Shown here piece after piece: positions 7,300 to 13,611 of a DNA stretch of 19,794 nt. This DNA is from CAZMGD01 sp964565705 (GTDB taxonomy: Bacteria > Actinomycetota > Acidimicrobiia > Acidimicrobiales > Ilumatobacteraceae): positions 1 to 19,794 of the forward strand of contig CAZMGD010000080.1 in assembly GCA_964565705.1 (NCBI GenBank), written 5' to 3'. Each line of letters opens with the position of its first letter. The first letter of the stretch is position 1. The notes beneath the pieces were generated by a model that searched no databases, was not told where the DNA came from, and saw only the letters and a program-made list of their open reading frames with translations. Position numbers and translations under genes: made by a program.

Positions 7300-7322
7300 G
7301 ACGGTACTCTGGCCGGACCGTC
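7300..7322. promoter_or_regulatory. Overlapping divergent -10 elements and an inverted repeat between kinase and regulator
   Basis: On minus, TACCGT occupies 7306-7301 and leads to the kinase GTG at 7294. On plus, TACTCT occupies 7305-7310 and would start transcription near 7317, upstream of the regulator ATG at 7351. The two -10 elements share the TA step at 7305-7306. An inverted repeat GACGGT-N11-ACCGTC (7300-7305, 7317-7322) brackets them and could be an operator. Confidence 0.45.
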
Positions 7323-7350
7323 CGATCGAGCTTGCGAGGCGCGCCCTGCG

Positions 7351-8004
7351 ATGATCCGAGTGTTCCTGGTCGACGACCATGAGGTGGTGCGGCGCGGCGT
7401 CCGTGATCTGCTGGAGGCCGACGACGACATCGAGGTGGTCGGTGAAGCGGGGACGGTCGAGCAGGCCGTGGCCCGCTCTCTCGCACTGGAGATCGACGTC
7501 GCCGTGCTCGACGTCCGCCTGCCCGACGGCACCGGCATCGACGTCTGTCGCGAGCTGCGGTCGCGCGACTCCGAGCTGCGCTGCTTGATGCTGACGTCGT
7601 TCGACGACGACCAGGCGCTGTTCGACGCGATCGTCGCCGGGGCCTCCGGCTACGTCTTGAAGGAGATCCGCGGCAACGACCTGGTCGCCAGCGTGCATCG
7701 CGTCGCCCGCGGCGAGAACCTGTTCGACCCGCTCGCTGCCGCACGCGTCATCGACCGCCTCCGCAACCCGCCGGCCGAGGATGTGCGGATGGCGTCGCTG
7801 AGCGCGCAGGAGCGGCGCATCCTCACCTACCTCGCCGAAGGCCTCACCAACCGCCAGATCGGTGAGCAGATGTACCTCGCCGAGAAGACCGTGAAGAACT
7901 ACGTCTCCAACCTGCTGCTGAAGATGGGCATGCACCGCCGGACCGAGGCAGCCGTGTACGCGGCCCGCCTCGCCGACCGCCGGGCCAAAGGTCCCGAGGA
8001 CTGA
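7351..8004 (+). CDS. devR: DevR/DosR-type response regulator (NarL/FixJ family)
   Basis: The 217-residue protein has the same length as mycobacterial DevR (DosR), the dormancy and hypoxia regulator. The receiver domain (1-120) shows the acidic pair D8-D9 and phospho-acceptor D54 in VLDVRLPDG, with LTSF (Thr/Ser switch) and VLKEI (conserved Lys). The LuxR-type helix-turn-helix (about 148-210) contains LSAQERRIL, GLTNRQIGEQMYLAEKTVKNYVSNLLLKMGM and RRTEAAVYA. The AEKTVKNYVS recognition helix is essentially that of DevR, so the DNA target may be similar. It is divergent from the kinase across a shared promoter. The Shine-Dalgarno before ATG 7351 is weak (GCGAGGCG). A DevR-box match occurs downstream at 8809-8822. 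Confidence 0.95.
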   Translation: MIRVFLVDDHEVVRRGVRDLLEADDDIEVVGEAGTVEQAVARSLALEIDVAVLDVRLPDGTGIDVCRELRSRDSELRCLMLTSFDDDQALFDAIVAGASGYVLKEIRGNDLVASVHRVARGENLFDPLAAARVIDRLRNPPAEDVRMASLSAQERRILTYLAEGLTNRQIGEQMYLAEKTVKNYVSNLLLKMGMHRRTEAAVYAARLADRRAKGPED

Positions 8005-8047
8005 GGACCAAGGCCTCGGGCACTCCCGGACGTCGTCGTCGTACGTT
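8004..8047 (+). promoter_or_regulatory. Predicted promoter of the two-TM membrane protein, with a weak DevR-box-like site
   Basis: TACGTT at 8042-8047 is a fair -10, which would place the start near 8054. AGGAC-N4-GCCTC at 8004-8017 matches 7 of 10 positions of the GGGAC-N4-GTCCC dyad and would be centred about 43 bases upstream of that start. The box match is weak and may be chance. Confidence 0.3.
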
Positions 8048-8078
8048 CCTCTCGAGGACTTCAGAGGAGGAACCAGAG

Positions 8079-8750
8079 ATGTCCGCAACCATGGCCGAGC
8101 CGCCACCAGCAGCCGCCGTACCGGCGGCAGACGCCGAGCCCATCGTCATCACCCGCACCCGTGTCGATCGAATCCTCATCGGGTTCGGCCTGCTCGCCGC
8201 GGTCGTGCTTGCCGTCGCCGGCGGTCTGTTGACCTGGGGCAGCAACTTCGCCAACGACTACGTCACCGATGAGCTCAGCTCGCAGCAGATCACGTTCCCG
8301 TCCGCCGAGGCGCTGACCAATGAGGGCCGCACCGACCTGCTGCCCTACGCCGGGGAGTTCGTCGACACGGGCAAGGAGGCCGAGGCCTACGCCAGCTACA
8401 TCGACGGCCACCTCCAGAACGTCGCCGATGGCCAGACCTACTCGCAGCTCGGCGCGGTCGAGCGGGCGGCGAACGCGGCGGTCGCCGAGGCCGTTGCCGC
8501 CGGCGAGCCGCAAGCGACGATCGACGAGCTGCAGGCGACTGCGGATGAGGTGACGGCCCAGCGCAACACGCTGTTCAAGGGCGAGACCCTCCGCGGCCTG
8601 CTGCTGTCCGCCTTCGCCTGGTCGACCATCGGGACGATCGCCGGCATCGCCGCCATCGTCCTCTTCGTCGCCGCCGCTGTCGCCCTGGTCCTCGTGGTCG
8701 CCGGAGTGTGGCACCTGCGCCGGATGCGCACGCCCAACGTCGCCAGCTGA
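8079..8750 (+). CDS. Two-TM actinobacterial membrane protein of unknown function
   Basis: The 223-residue protein has an Ala/Pro-rich cytoplasmic N-terminus, a first TM segment at about 33-53 (ILIGFGLLAAVVLAVAGGLLTW), an extracytoplasmic region of about 125 residues, and a second TM segment at about 185-212 before a short basic tail (HLRRMR). The loop starts FANDYVTDELSSQQITFP and ends TLFKGETLRGLLLSAFAW. That arrangement is shared by a family of actinobacterial membrane proteins which databases often mislabel as an aromatic ring-opening dioxygenase (LigA); nothing here supports an enzyme. The ATG at 8079 has an excellent GAGGAGG 8 bases upstream. It follows the response regulator by 74 bases and ends 23 bases before a strong terminator hairpin. 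Confidence 0.88.
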   Translation: MSATMAEPPPAAAVPAADAEPIVITRTRVDRILIGFGLLAAVVLAVAGGLLTWGSNFANDYVTDELSSQQITFPSAEALTNEGRTDLLPYAGEFVDTGKEAEAYASYIDGHLQNVADGQTYSQLGAVERAANAAVAEAVAAGEPQATIDELQATADEVTAQRNTLFKGETLRGLLLSAFAWSTIGTIAGIAAIVLFVAAAVALVLVVAGVWHLRRMRTPNVAS

Positions 8751-8773
8751 CCTCAGCAACCTTTCCCACCCGT

Positions 8774-8801
8774 ACGGTGCCCGGCTTCGGCCGGGCACCG
8801 T
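8774..8801 (+). terminator. Perfect 12-bp hairpin with TTCG loop
   Basis: ACGGTGCCCGGC (8774-8785) pairs perfectly with GCCGGGCACCGT (8790-8801) across the extra-stable tetraloop TTCG. It lies 23 bases after the membrane-protein stop. No T-run follows. It separates that gene from the PPOX pair. Confidence 0.8.
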
Positions 8802-8808
8802 CGCGCGC

Positions 8809-8851
8809 GGGACCTTCGCCCCTGGCATCGCGACTCGCATCGGTGCTTACT
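8809..8851 (+). promoter_or_regulatory. Candidate DevR box and weak -10 upstream of the PPOX pair
   Basis: GGGACCTTCGCCCC at 8809-8822 matches 9 of 10 positions of the DevR dyad GGGAC-N4-GTCCC. If transcription starts at the ATG (8858), the box is centred near -43, the usual place for a DevR-activated promoter. CTTACT at 8846-8851 is then the -10; it is a poor match to consensus, as expected for an activator-dependent promoter. Confidence 0.4.
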
Positions 8852-8857
8852 GGAGTC

Positions 8858-9301
8858 ATGACCGCCACGCACGTCCACCAGACCCTCGTGCCGTCGTGGG
8901 AGGCAACCACCTTGCTGCGTTCGACGAGAGTCGGCCGCTTGTGTGTGATCGACCACGGCACACCGCTCGCCCTGCCCGTCAACTTCGTGTTGACCGGTGA
9001 CGCCACCCCCCGGATCGTGATGCGCACGTCGCCGTCGGGTCTCCTCGCCGCCTACCAGGGTCCGGCTTCGTTCGAGGCTGATCACATCGACGAGGAAGAG
9101 CGCCGCGCCTGGAGCGTGATCGCCCGCGGCGAGCTGCGCCACACGTACGCCGATCCGACCCTTCCCGACCCGCAGCCGTGGCTCGGCGACGGGCGGTTCC
9201 TGTGGCTGGTGCTGGACGTCAGCGCGTTCAGCGCCCGGCGGTTCACCACGGTCCAGCGGGAGGACGACGACTTCGCCGTCGAGTGGTCGGTCGAAGGATG
9301 A
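8858..9301 (+). CDS. Pyridoxamine 5'-phosphate oxidase-family flavin-binding protein (copy 1)
   Basis: This 147-residue protein has the split-barrel fold that binds FMN, F420 or heme in the PPOX superfamily. The family features are the VGRLCVIDHGTPLALPVNFVL strand pair (about 27-47), MRTSPSG (about 55-61) where the cofactor phosphate usually sits, FEADHIDEEERRAWSVIARGELR (about 71-93), and a C-terminal SARRFT. It looks like the PF12900 or NimA-like type, which act as small reductases or stress proteins; the substrate is unknown. GGAG lies only 2 bases before the ATG at 8858, too close to be a good ribosome site, so the gene may be leaderless. It overlaps copy 2 by ATGA and lies 36 bases downstream of a DevR-box match. 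Confidence 0.88.
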   Translation: MTATHVHQTLVPSWEATTLLRSTRVGRLCVIDHGTPLALPVNFVLTGDATPRIVMRTSPSGLLAAYQGPASFEADHIDEEERRAWSVIARGELRHTYADPTLPDPQPWLGDGRFLWLVLDVSAFSARRFTTVQREDDDFAVEWSVEG

Positions 9302-9723
9302 GTGCGACGTTGATCCCGCTCCCGGAGGAGGCGTGCATCGCGCTCCTCGCGGCCCATGACGTCGGCCGGATCGCCGTCGTGCACGAGGGATGCCCGATCG
9401 CGCTCCCGGTCAACTACCGCCTGATCGAGCTCGACGGTGCACCGGTGCTGGCGATGCGCACCCGGGTCGGCAACAGCCTCGACCACGTCGGCGAGGCGGT
9501 CGGCTTCGAGATCGACGGCCTCGATCCCGGCCACGACGGTGGGTGGAGCGTCCTCGTGCGCGGCCACCTGCGTGCGGTGTCGCCCGGCATCGACGTCGAC
9601 AGCTACCCGATGATCACCACCCAGCGCGACGCCTGGCGGCTGATCCTGCCGACCGCGATCAGCGGCCGGCGCGTACGCGCCGACGCGATGCGCTGGAGCT
9701 TCCACCCCGCCGGGTACATCTAG
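9298..9723 (+). CDS. Pyridoxamine 5'-phosphate oxidase-family flavin-binding protein (copy 2)
   Basis: This 141-residue paralogue of the previous gene has the same pattern: VGRIAVVHEGCPIALPVNYRL, MRTRVGNSL, FEIDGLDPGHDGGWSVLVRGHLR and a C-terminal SGRRVRADAMRWSF. The two are clearly related but not near-identical, so the duplication is old. The ATG shares bases with the upstream stop (ATGA at 9298-9301), so the two are probably translated together and may form a heterodimer; PPOX proteins work as dimers with the cofactor at the interface. The PPOX assignment is from motif pattern; cofactor and substrate are not known. Confidence 0.88.
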   Translation: MSATLIPLPEEACIALLAAHDVGRIAVVHEGCPIALPVNYRLIELDGAPVLAMRTRVGNSLDHVGEAVGFEIDGLDPGHDGGWSVLVRGHLRAVSPGIDVDSYPMITTQRDAWRLILPTAISGRRVRADAMRWSFHPAGYI

Positions 9724-9790
9724 ATCGCGCTCGCTGCGCTCGCACGCCTCGACCCGTCGGTGGTGACGGGGCGGTGGCAGGGTGGCTGAC

Positions 9791-10621
9791 ATGACTCATG
9801 GCTATCCCCTCGATGCCGGCGGGGTCGGCGACTACCCGGTCAAGGTCGGCAGCATGCTGCTGACGATGGTCGACCCGCATCGCGGGTTCGAGCAGGCGTA
9901 CAACCGCTGGTACGAGCGCGACCACTTCTACGCCGGCTGCATGATCGGGCCGTTCCTGTTCGCCGGCAGCCGGTGGGTCGCCACGCGCGAGATGAAGGAC
10001 CTGCGCTGGTCGGACGGCGAGGAGCAGGTCGCTGATCCGATCGACCGTGGCTCGTACGTGGCGATCTACTGGGAGGAGCTCGGTCACCACGACGACCACA
10101 ACGACTGGGCGCGCACGCAGGTGCGCTGGCTGTACTCGAACCACCGCGGCTTCCCGGAGCGGACCCATGCCCACACGGTGCTGTTCGACCACATCGCTGC
10201 GATGTACCGCGACGAGGATCCGGTGCCGATCGAGCTCGCCCTCGACCATGGCTACGACGGCATCGTCATCGCCTGGTTCGACGCCAACGACGGCGACGCC
10301 GCCGACCTGCACGCCCGGCTGTCGCAGGATCTGCTGCCGGGCCTGCTCGCCGGCTCGACGATCGACAACGCCTCCTCGTGGACACCGCACGAGGGCGAGA
10401 ACGCGGAACGCAACGAGCCGATGGACCTCGGCAGCCGCGCCGGCGGCCCGGAGCGACTGGTGCAGCTGTTCTTCGTGAACGGCGACGTGCGCGCCAGCCT
10501 GGATCGGCTGCGGACCTACACCGACGCTGTCGAGGCCCAGGGCCTCGCCCGCACCCGCCTCGTCGCCCCGTTCCTCCGCACGGTCGTCGGCACCGACACC
10601 TACGTCGACCAACTCTGGTGA
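9791..10621 (+). CDS. Uncharacterised protein, likely EthD-like dimeric alpha/beta-barrel
   Basis: I do not recognise a named family for this 276-residue protein. The N-terminal part (SMLLTMVDPHRGFEQAYNRWYERDHFYAGCMIGPF) has the short strand, then N-x-W-Y-x-x-D-H helix pattern of EthD-like ferredoxin-fold domains. The C-terminal part begins again with a strand (ERLVQLFFV) and a helix, so the chain may hold two such repeats. Many aromatic residues (WYERDHFY, YWEEL, WLYSN) line the N-terminal half. It is probably cytoplasmic, having no signal or TM segment. ATG 9791 is chosen for an AGGG 8 bases upstream; GTG 9782 is an alternative. It lies 67 bases after the PPOX pair, so co-transcription is possible. 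Confidence 0.82.
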   Translation: MTHGYPLDAGGVGDYPVKVGSMLLTMVDPHRGFEQAYNRWYERDHFYAGCMIGPFLFAGSRWVATREMKDLRWSDGEEQVADPIDRGSYVAIYWEELGHHDDHNDWARTQVRWLYSNHRGFPERTHAHTVLFDHIAAMYRDEDPVPIELALDHGYDGIVIAWFDANDGDAADLHARLSQDLLPGLLAGSTIDNASSWTPHEGENAERNEPMDLGSRAGGPERLVQLFFVNGDVRASLDRLRTYTDAVEAQGLARTRLVAPFLRTVVGTDTYVDQLW

Positions 10622-10627
10622 CCGCCC

Positions 10628-10674
10628 GCATGGGCGCGCAGACTCCCGGGTTCCGGTTGGCGCCGCGCCCATGC
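10628..10674. terminator. Bidirectional terminator-like hairpin between convergent genes
   Basis: GCATGGGCGCG (10628-10638) pairs perfectly with CGCGCCCATGC (10664-10674). The 25-base loop is itself GC-rich. It fills the gap between the EthD-like gene and the convergent acetyltransferase. No T-run is present. Confidence 0.6.
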
Positions 10675-10676
10675 CG

Positions 10677-11099
10677 TCAGGCCGGGGGGTGCCAGGACAT
10701 GCCGACGGAGCCGGGGGCGGTGGGCTGGAAGCCCATCTGCTCGTAGAGGCGCACGCCGGGCGGGTCGGCCAGGAGGGTGATCCACGGCGTGTCGGGTGCT
10801 TCGGCCTGGATGCGATCGAGGAGCTGCTGCAGCACGATCCGCCCGAGCCCCTGGCGCTGGTGGCTCGGGAGCACGGCCATGTCGGCGACGTGGAAGTACC
10901 ACCCGCCGTCGCCGATCACCCGGCCCATCGCCACCGTTTCACCGGACGCCGTGTGCCGAACGTGGACGAAGCACCACGAGTTGGCCAGCACCGGCGCCCC
11001 CTGGGCGGCGGTCTTCGGCGACAGCCCCGACTCACGCCGCAACCGCAGGTACTCCTCGAGCGTCGGCGGAGCGTCGACCAGCTCGTACCCGTCGTCCAT
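10677..11099 (-). CDS. GNAT-family N-acetyltransferase
   Basis: The 140-residue protein is a single GNAT domain, which transfers acetyl from acetyl-CoA to an amine. The acetyl-CoA-binding motif is HQRQGLGRIVLQQLLDR (about 80-96), containing the Q/RxxGxG/A core, preceded by the strand VADMAVLP. The final motif LLADPPGVRLYEQMGFQPT (about 109-127) is the usual alpha4/beta6-7 region. The acceptor is unknown. Its ATG shares the A of the upstream stop (TGATG at 11101-11097), so it is probably translated together with the receptor-fasciclin lipoprotein. Nothing in the sequence says whether it modifies that protein. Confidence 0.92.
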   Translation of the reverse strand: MDDGYELVDAPPTLEEYLRLRRESGLSPKTAAQGAPVLANSWCFVHVRHTASGETVAMGRVIGDGGWYFHVADMAVLPSHQRQGLGRIVLQQLLDRIQAEAPDTPWITLLADPPGVRLYEQMGFQPTAPGSVGMSWHPPA

Positions 11100-13456
11100 C
11101 AGCCGAGCGCGGGGACCGCCGACAGCGGGAAGATCGTGCCGTTCACGGCGGTCAGCTCGGGGAGCGTGACCGGCACACCGGCGTAGGTGATGTTGCCGGC
11201 CCCGTCGTTCGTGATCGCGACGGTGCCGCCGCTGACCGTCCGCTGGTCGCCGCTCGGGAGGTTGGCCGAGCTGTAGTGGACAGGAAGGGCGAGCTCGCGC
11301 AGCAGCGCTGCGGCCTTCGTCGGGTCCTTCCGCAGGGCGTCCAGTTCGCCAGCGGGCATCTTCGTGAACGCGTCGTCGGTCGGTGCGAACACGGTCAGGA
11401 TCGAGCGCTGCAGCTCGTCGTCGGCTCCGACCAGGTTGACGAGCTCCATCAAGGTGGCGAACCGAGGGTCGGCGCCGAGGACGGCGTAGAGGCTGTCGTC
11501 ATCGGGTTCCGGTTCCGGGGCCACGGTGGTCGTCGTGGGCGGCTCGGTCGGCGGCGCCGCGGTCGGCGGCGCGGTCGGCGCCGCGGTCGGCGGAGCCGGG
11601 GTGTCGGGCGGTGCCGTCTCCGGAGCCGGTGTGTCCGGTGGCTGCGTCGTGGTCGTCGGGGCCTCGGTCGTCGTCGTGGTCGTCGGGACGCTCTCGACGC
11701 CCTGTTCGACGCCGCGCTGGTGGATCGCTTGCATCGTGGCCACGTCGAGCACGCCGGTCGCGGGCACGCCGAGCTCGGTCTGGAAGGCGCGGACCGCATC
11801 GATCGTGGCCTGGCTCCAGCGCCCGTCGATCGGACCCGTGTAGAAGCCGAGGTCGGTCAGCGCCTGCTGCACCTGGGAGATCGCCGTCGACAGCGTGCCG
11901 ACGGCGCCGCCGAGGCGCTCGCGCAGTGCGGCATCGGTCGCTTCGTCGTACTCGCCGGTGGCGGGCAGTCCGAGCGAGGTCTGGAGCGCGGCCACCGCCG
12001 CCCGCGTCGCGTCGTCGTAGATGCCGGTGATCTCGCCGTCGTAGAAGCCGAGCAACTTCAGCGCCTGCTGCAGCTGGGCGGTGAACACAGCGGATGCGAA
12101 CAACTCCTTGGCGCGGATCTTCGTCAGGTCGATGTCCTGCGATGAGACTGGCTGGAGCTGCCCGTCGATGACACGTGCCGTCGTGATCCGCTCCGTCGTC
12201 ACGTCACCGTCGACGTCGATCGCCAGGCGCCCGGTGGTGCCGTCGTAGTCGATGTCCTCGCCGGCGGCCAGGAGCTCGACGCAGTGGGCGAACGTGGAGC
12301 AGGTCCGACCGCCAGCCGTCACCGGCCCGATCTGGGCGGCGATCGACGCGGGCTCGACGGATCCGGCGGCGATCGCCGCCAACGCGAGCGTGATCACGCA
12401 GTCGTACATCTGCGGTCCGTAGGACACCTGGTCCTGGCTGGCCTGCACCTGGCGGAGACGGTTGATCAGCGCCCGGTCGCCGGTCGGGCCGTACACGGTG
12501 AGCCCGTTCGCCACGTTGGGATCCGTCGGGAAGGTCTGCTCGGCGAGGCGCGGCACGAGCATGCCGTCGAGCCCGACGATCCGATCCGCCGGGTACCCGC
12601 CGTTGACGATCGACGACACCAGCTGCGGCGCCTCCTCGTAGGCGACGAGCACCACCTTGTCGGCGTTGGTCGCGGCCACCGCTGCTGCCTCGTCCGGGAA
12701 CTGCACGCGGCGGGCGGGGTAGGTGAGCGTGGTGACCGCAACGCCGCGTGTCGTCAGCTCGGCGGAAAGCCCCGCCATGAAGTCGTTGCCGTAGACGTCG
12801 TCGCGAGCGACGATCATCACCGACGCGGGCGGCGGTGTGTCGCCGACCGGCGCCGCCACCTGATCGGCGACGATCGAGGCGAAGTAGTCGTCGCGCAGCG
12901 CGGTGCGCACGAACGTCAGGGGCCGGGTCGTGTCCACGGCAGCGGTCAGGTTCACCGACGTGGCCGACGCCGAACAGGTCAGCAGGTTGCGCTGGGCGAG
13001 GATCGGCAGCAGGCTCGCCGCCGACGCCGACCCGACCGGGCCGACGAGCACGTTGGCGCCTTGACCGGTGAGCGAGTCCACCGTGGTCTCCATCGCCTCG
13101 GTCGCCGACTCGTCGGCGCGCACGGTCGCGATCGGAGCCCCGAGCACGCCGCCGCTGGCGTTGATCTCGTCCACGGCGAGGGTCAGCCCCCGCTCCTGGC
13201 CGATGGCCAACGCCCCCAGCAACCCGACGCCGGGCGCCAGGTAGCCGACGGTCAGCACCGCCGGACCCTCCGGCTCGGGTGCCGCCGTCGTCTCCGCCGG
13301 GGCGTCGGTCCCCGACGGAGCGAGCGTCGTGACCGCGGCCGCGGTGGTCGTCGTGGCCTCGTCGGAGGAGTCGTCGCCGCTGCATGCGGCCACGACCACC
13401 GACAGGGTGACGAGTACAGCGATGCCGCCTCGGGTGCGCGTTCGGCTCGTCGCCAT
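11099..13456 (-). CDS. Lipoprotein fusing ABC-type solute receptor, two peptidoglycan-binding repeats and a fasciclin domain
   Basis: The 785-residue protein starts with a lipoprotein signal (VVVAAC, Cys25) and a Thr/Ala-rich spacer. Residues about 66-440 form a periplasmic-binding domain of the branched-chain amino-acid (LivJ-like) type: VGYLAPGVGLLGALAIGQERG, EINASGGVLG, VLVGPVGSASAASLLPI. Two PG_binding_1 repeats follow at about 455-515 (LQQALKLLGFYDGEITG) and 527-578 (VQQALTDLGFYTGPIDG). A Pro/Thr linker (about 588-650) leads to a C-terminal fasciclin/FAS1 domain (about 655-784: ILTVFAPTDDAF, AVNGTIFPLSAVPAL). It is presumably anchored to the membrane and bound to the wall. No permease or ATPase gene is nearby, so transport is unlikely to be its local job. 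AAGGAG lies 8 bases before the ATG. Each domain is clear; the combined function is unknown. Confidence 0.93.
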   Translation of the reverse strand: MATSRTRTRGGIAVLVTLSVVVAACSGDDSSDEATTTTAAAVTTLAPSGTDAPAETTAAPEPEGPAVLTVGYLAPGVGLLGALAIGQERGLTLAVDEINASGGVLGAPIATVRADESATEAMETTVDSLTGQGANVLVGPVGSASAASLLPILAQRNLLTCSASATSVNLTAAVDTTRPLTFVRTALRDDYFASIVADQVAAPVGDTPPPASVMIVARDDVYGNDFMAGLSAELTTRGVAVTTLTYPARRVQFPDEAAAVAATNADKVVLVAYEEAPQLVSSIVNGGYPADRIVGLDGMLVPRLAEQTFPTDPNVANGLTVYGPTGDRALINRLRQVQASQDQVSYGPQMYDCVITLALAAIAAGSVEPASIAAQIGPVTAGGRTCSTFAHCVELLAAGEDIDYDGTTGRLAIDVDGDVTTERITTARVIDGQLQPVSSQDIDLTKIRAKELFASAVFTAQLQQALKLLGFYDGEITGIYDDATRAAVAALQTSLGLPATGEYDEATDAALRERLGGAVGTLSTAISQVQQALTDLGFYTGPIDGRWSQATIDAVRAFQTELGVPATGVLDVATMQAIHQRGVEQGVESVPTTTTTTEAPTTTTQPPDTPAPETAPPDTPAPPTAAPTAPPTAAPPTEPPTTTTVAPEPEPDDDSLYAVLGADPRFATLMELVNLVGADDELQRSILTVFAPTDDAFTKMPAGELDALRKDPTKAAALLRELALPVHYSSANLPSGDQRTVSGGTVAITNDGAGNITYAGVPVTLPELTAVNGTIFPLSAVPALG

Positions 13457-13496
13457 CCTGCTGGCTCCTTCGTTCGGTGGTGGACGCCCACCCCAA

Positions 13497-13526
13497 GTTC
13501 TAGGCGATGGGCCCGCCGAATGTCAC
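13497..13526 (-). promoter_or_regulatory. Predicted promoter of the receptor-fasciclin operon
   Basis: On the minus strand, GTGACA (13526-13521) matches 5 of 6 positions of the -35 consensus. An 18-base spacer is followed by TAGAAC (13502-13497), 4 of 6 for the -10. Transcription would start near 13490, about 34 bases before the ATG. Confidence 0.5.
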
Positions 13527-13544
13527 CACACCAATCGGGTGAAG

Positions 13545-13574
13545 TCGGCACGGGAGTCGTTTCGGCCCTATGTT
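13545..13574 (+). promoter_or_regulatory. Predicted promoter of the second acyl-CoA ligase
   Basis: TCGGCA (13545-13550) and TATGTT (13569-13574), separated by 18 bases, each match 4 of 6 consensus positions. The start would be near 13581, about 31 bases before the GTG. It lies back to back with the divergent minus-strand promoter. Confidence 0.45.
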
Positions 13575-13611
13575 TCCAGGCCGACCGACACCATCGTCCC
13601 GGAGGGATCGA

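Noticed and set aside
6036..7538. Extension of the SDR frame far upstream into a fusion protein
   Set aside because: The upstream part is a shadow of the histidine kinase. The ATG at 6035 has a strong ribosome site and homology starts there.
8079..8750. Annotation as aromatic ring-opening dioxygenase (LigA)
   Set aside because: The protein is a two-TM membrane protein without metal-binding or dioxygenase motifs; the label is a known database misannotation of similar proteins.
9727..9745. GCGCTCGCT-GCGCTCGC direct repeat before the EthD-like gene
   Set aside because: Two short GC-rich units of a kind that is frequent in such genomes; no partner copies or function visible here.
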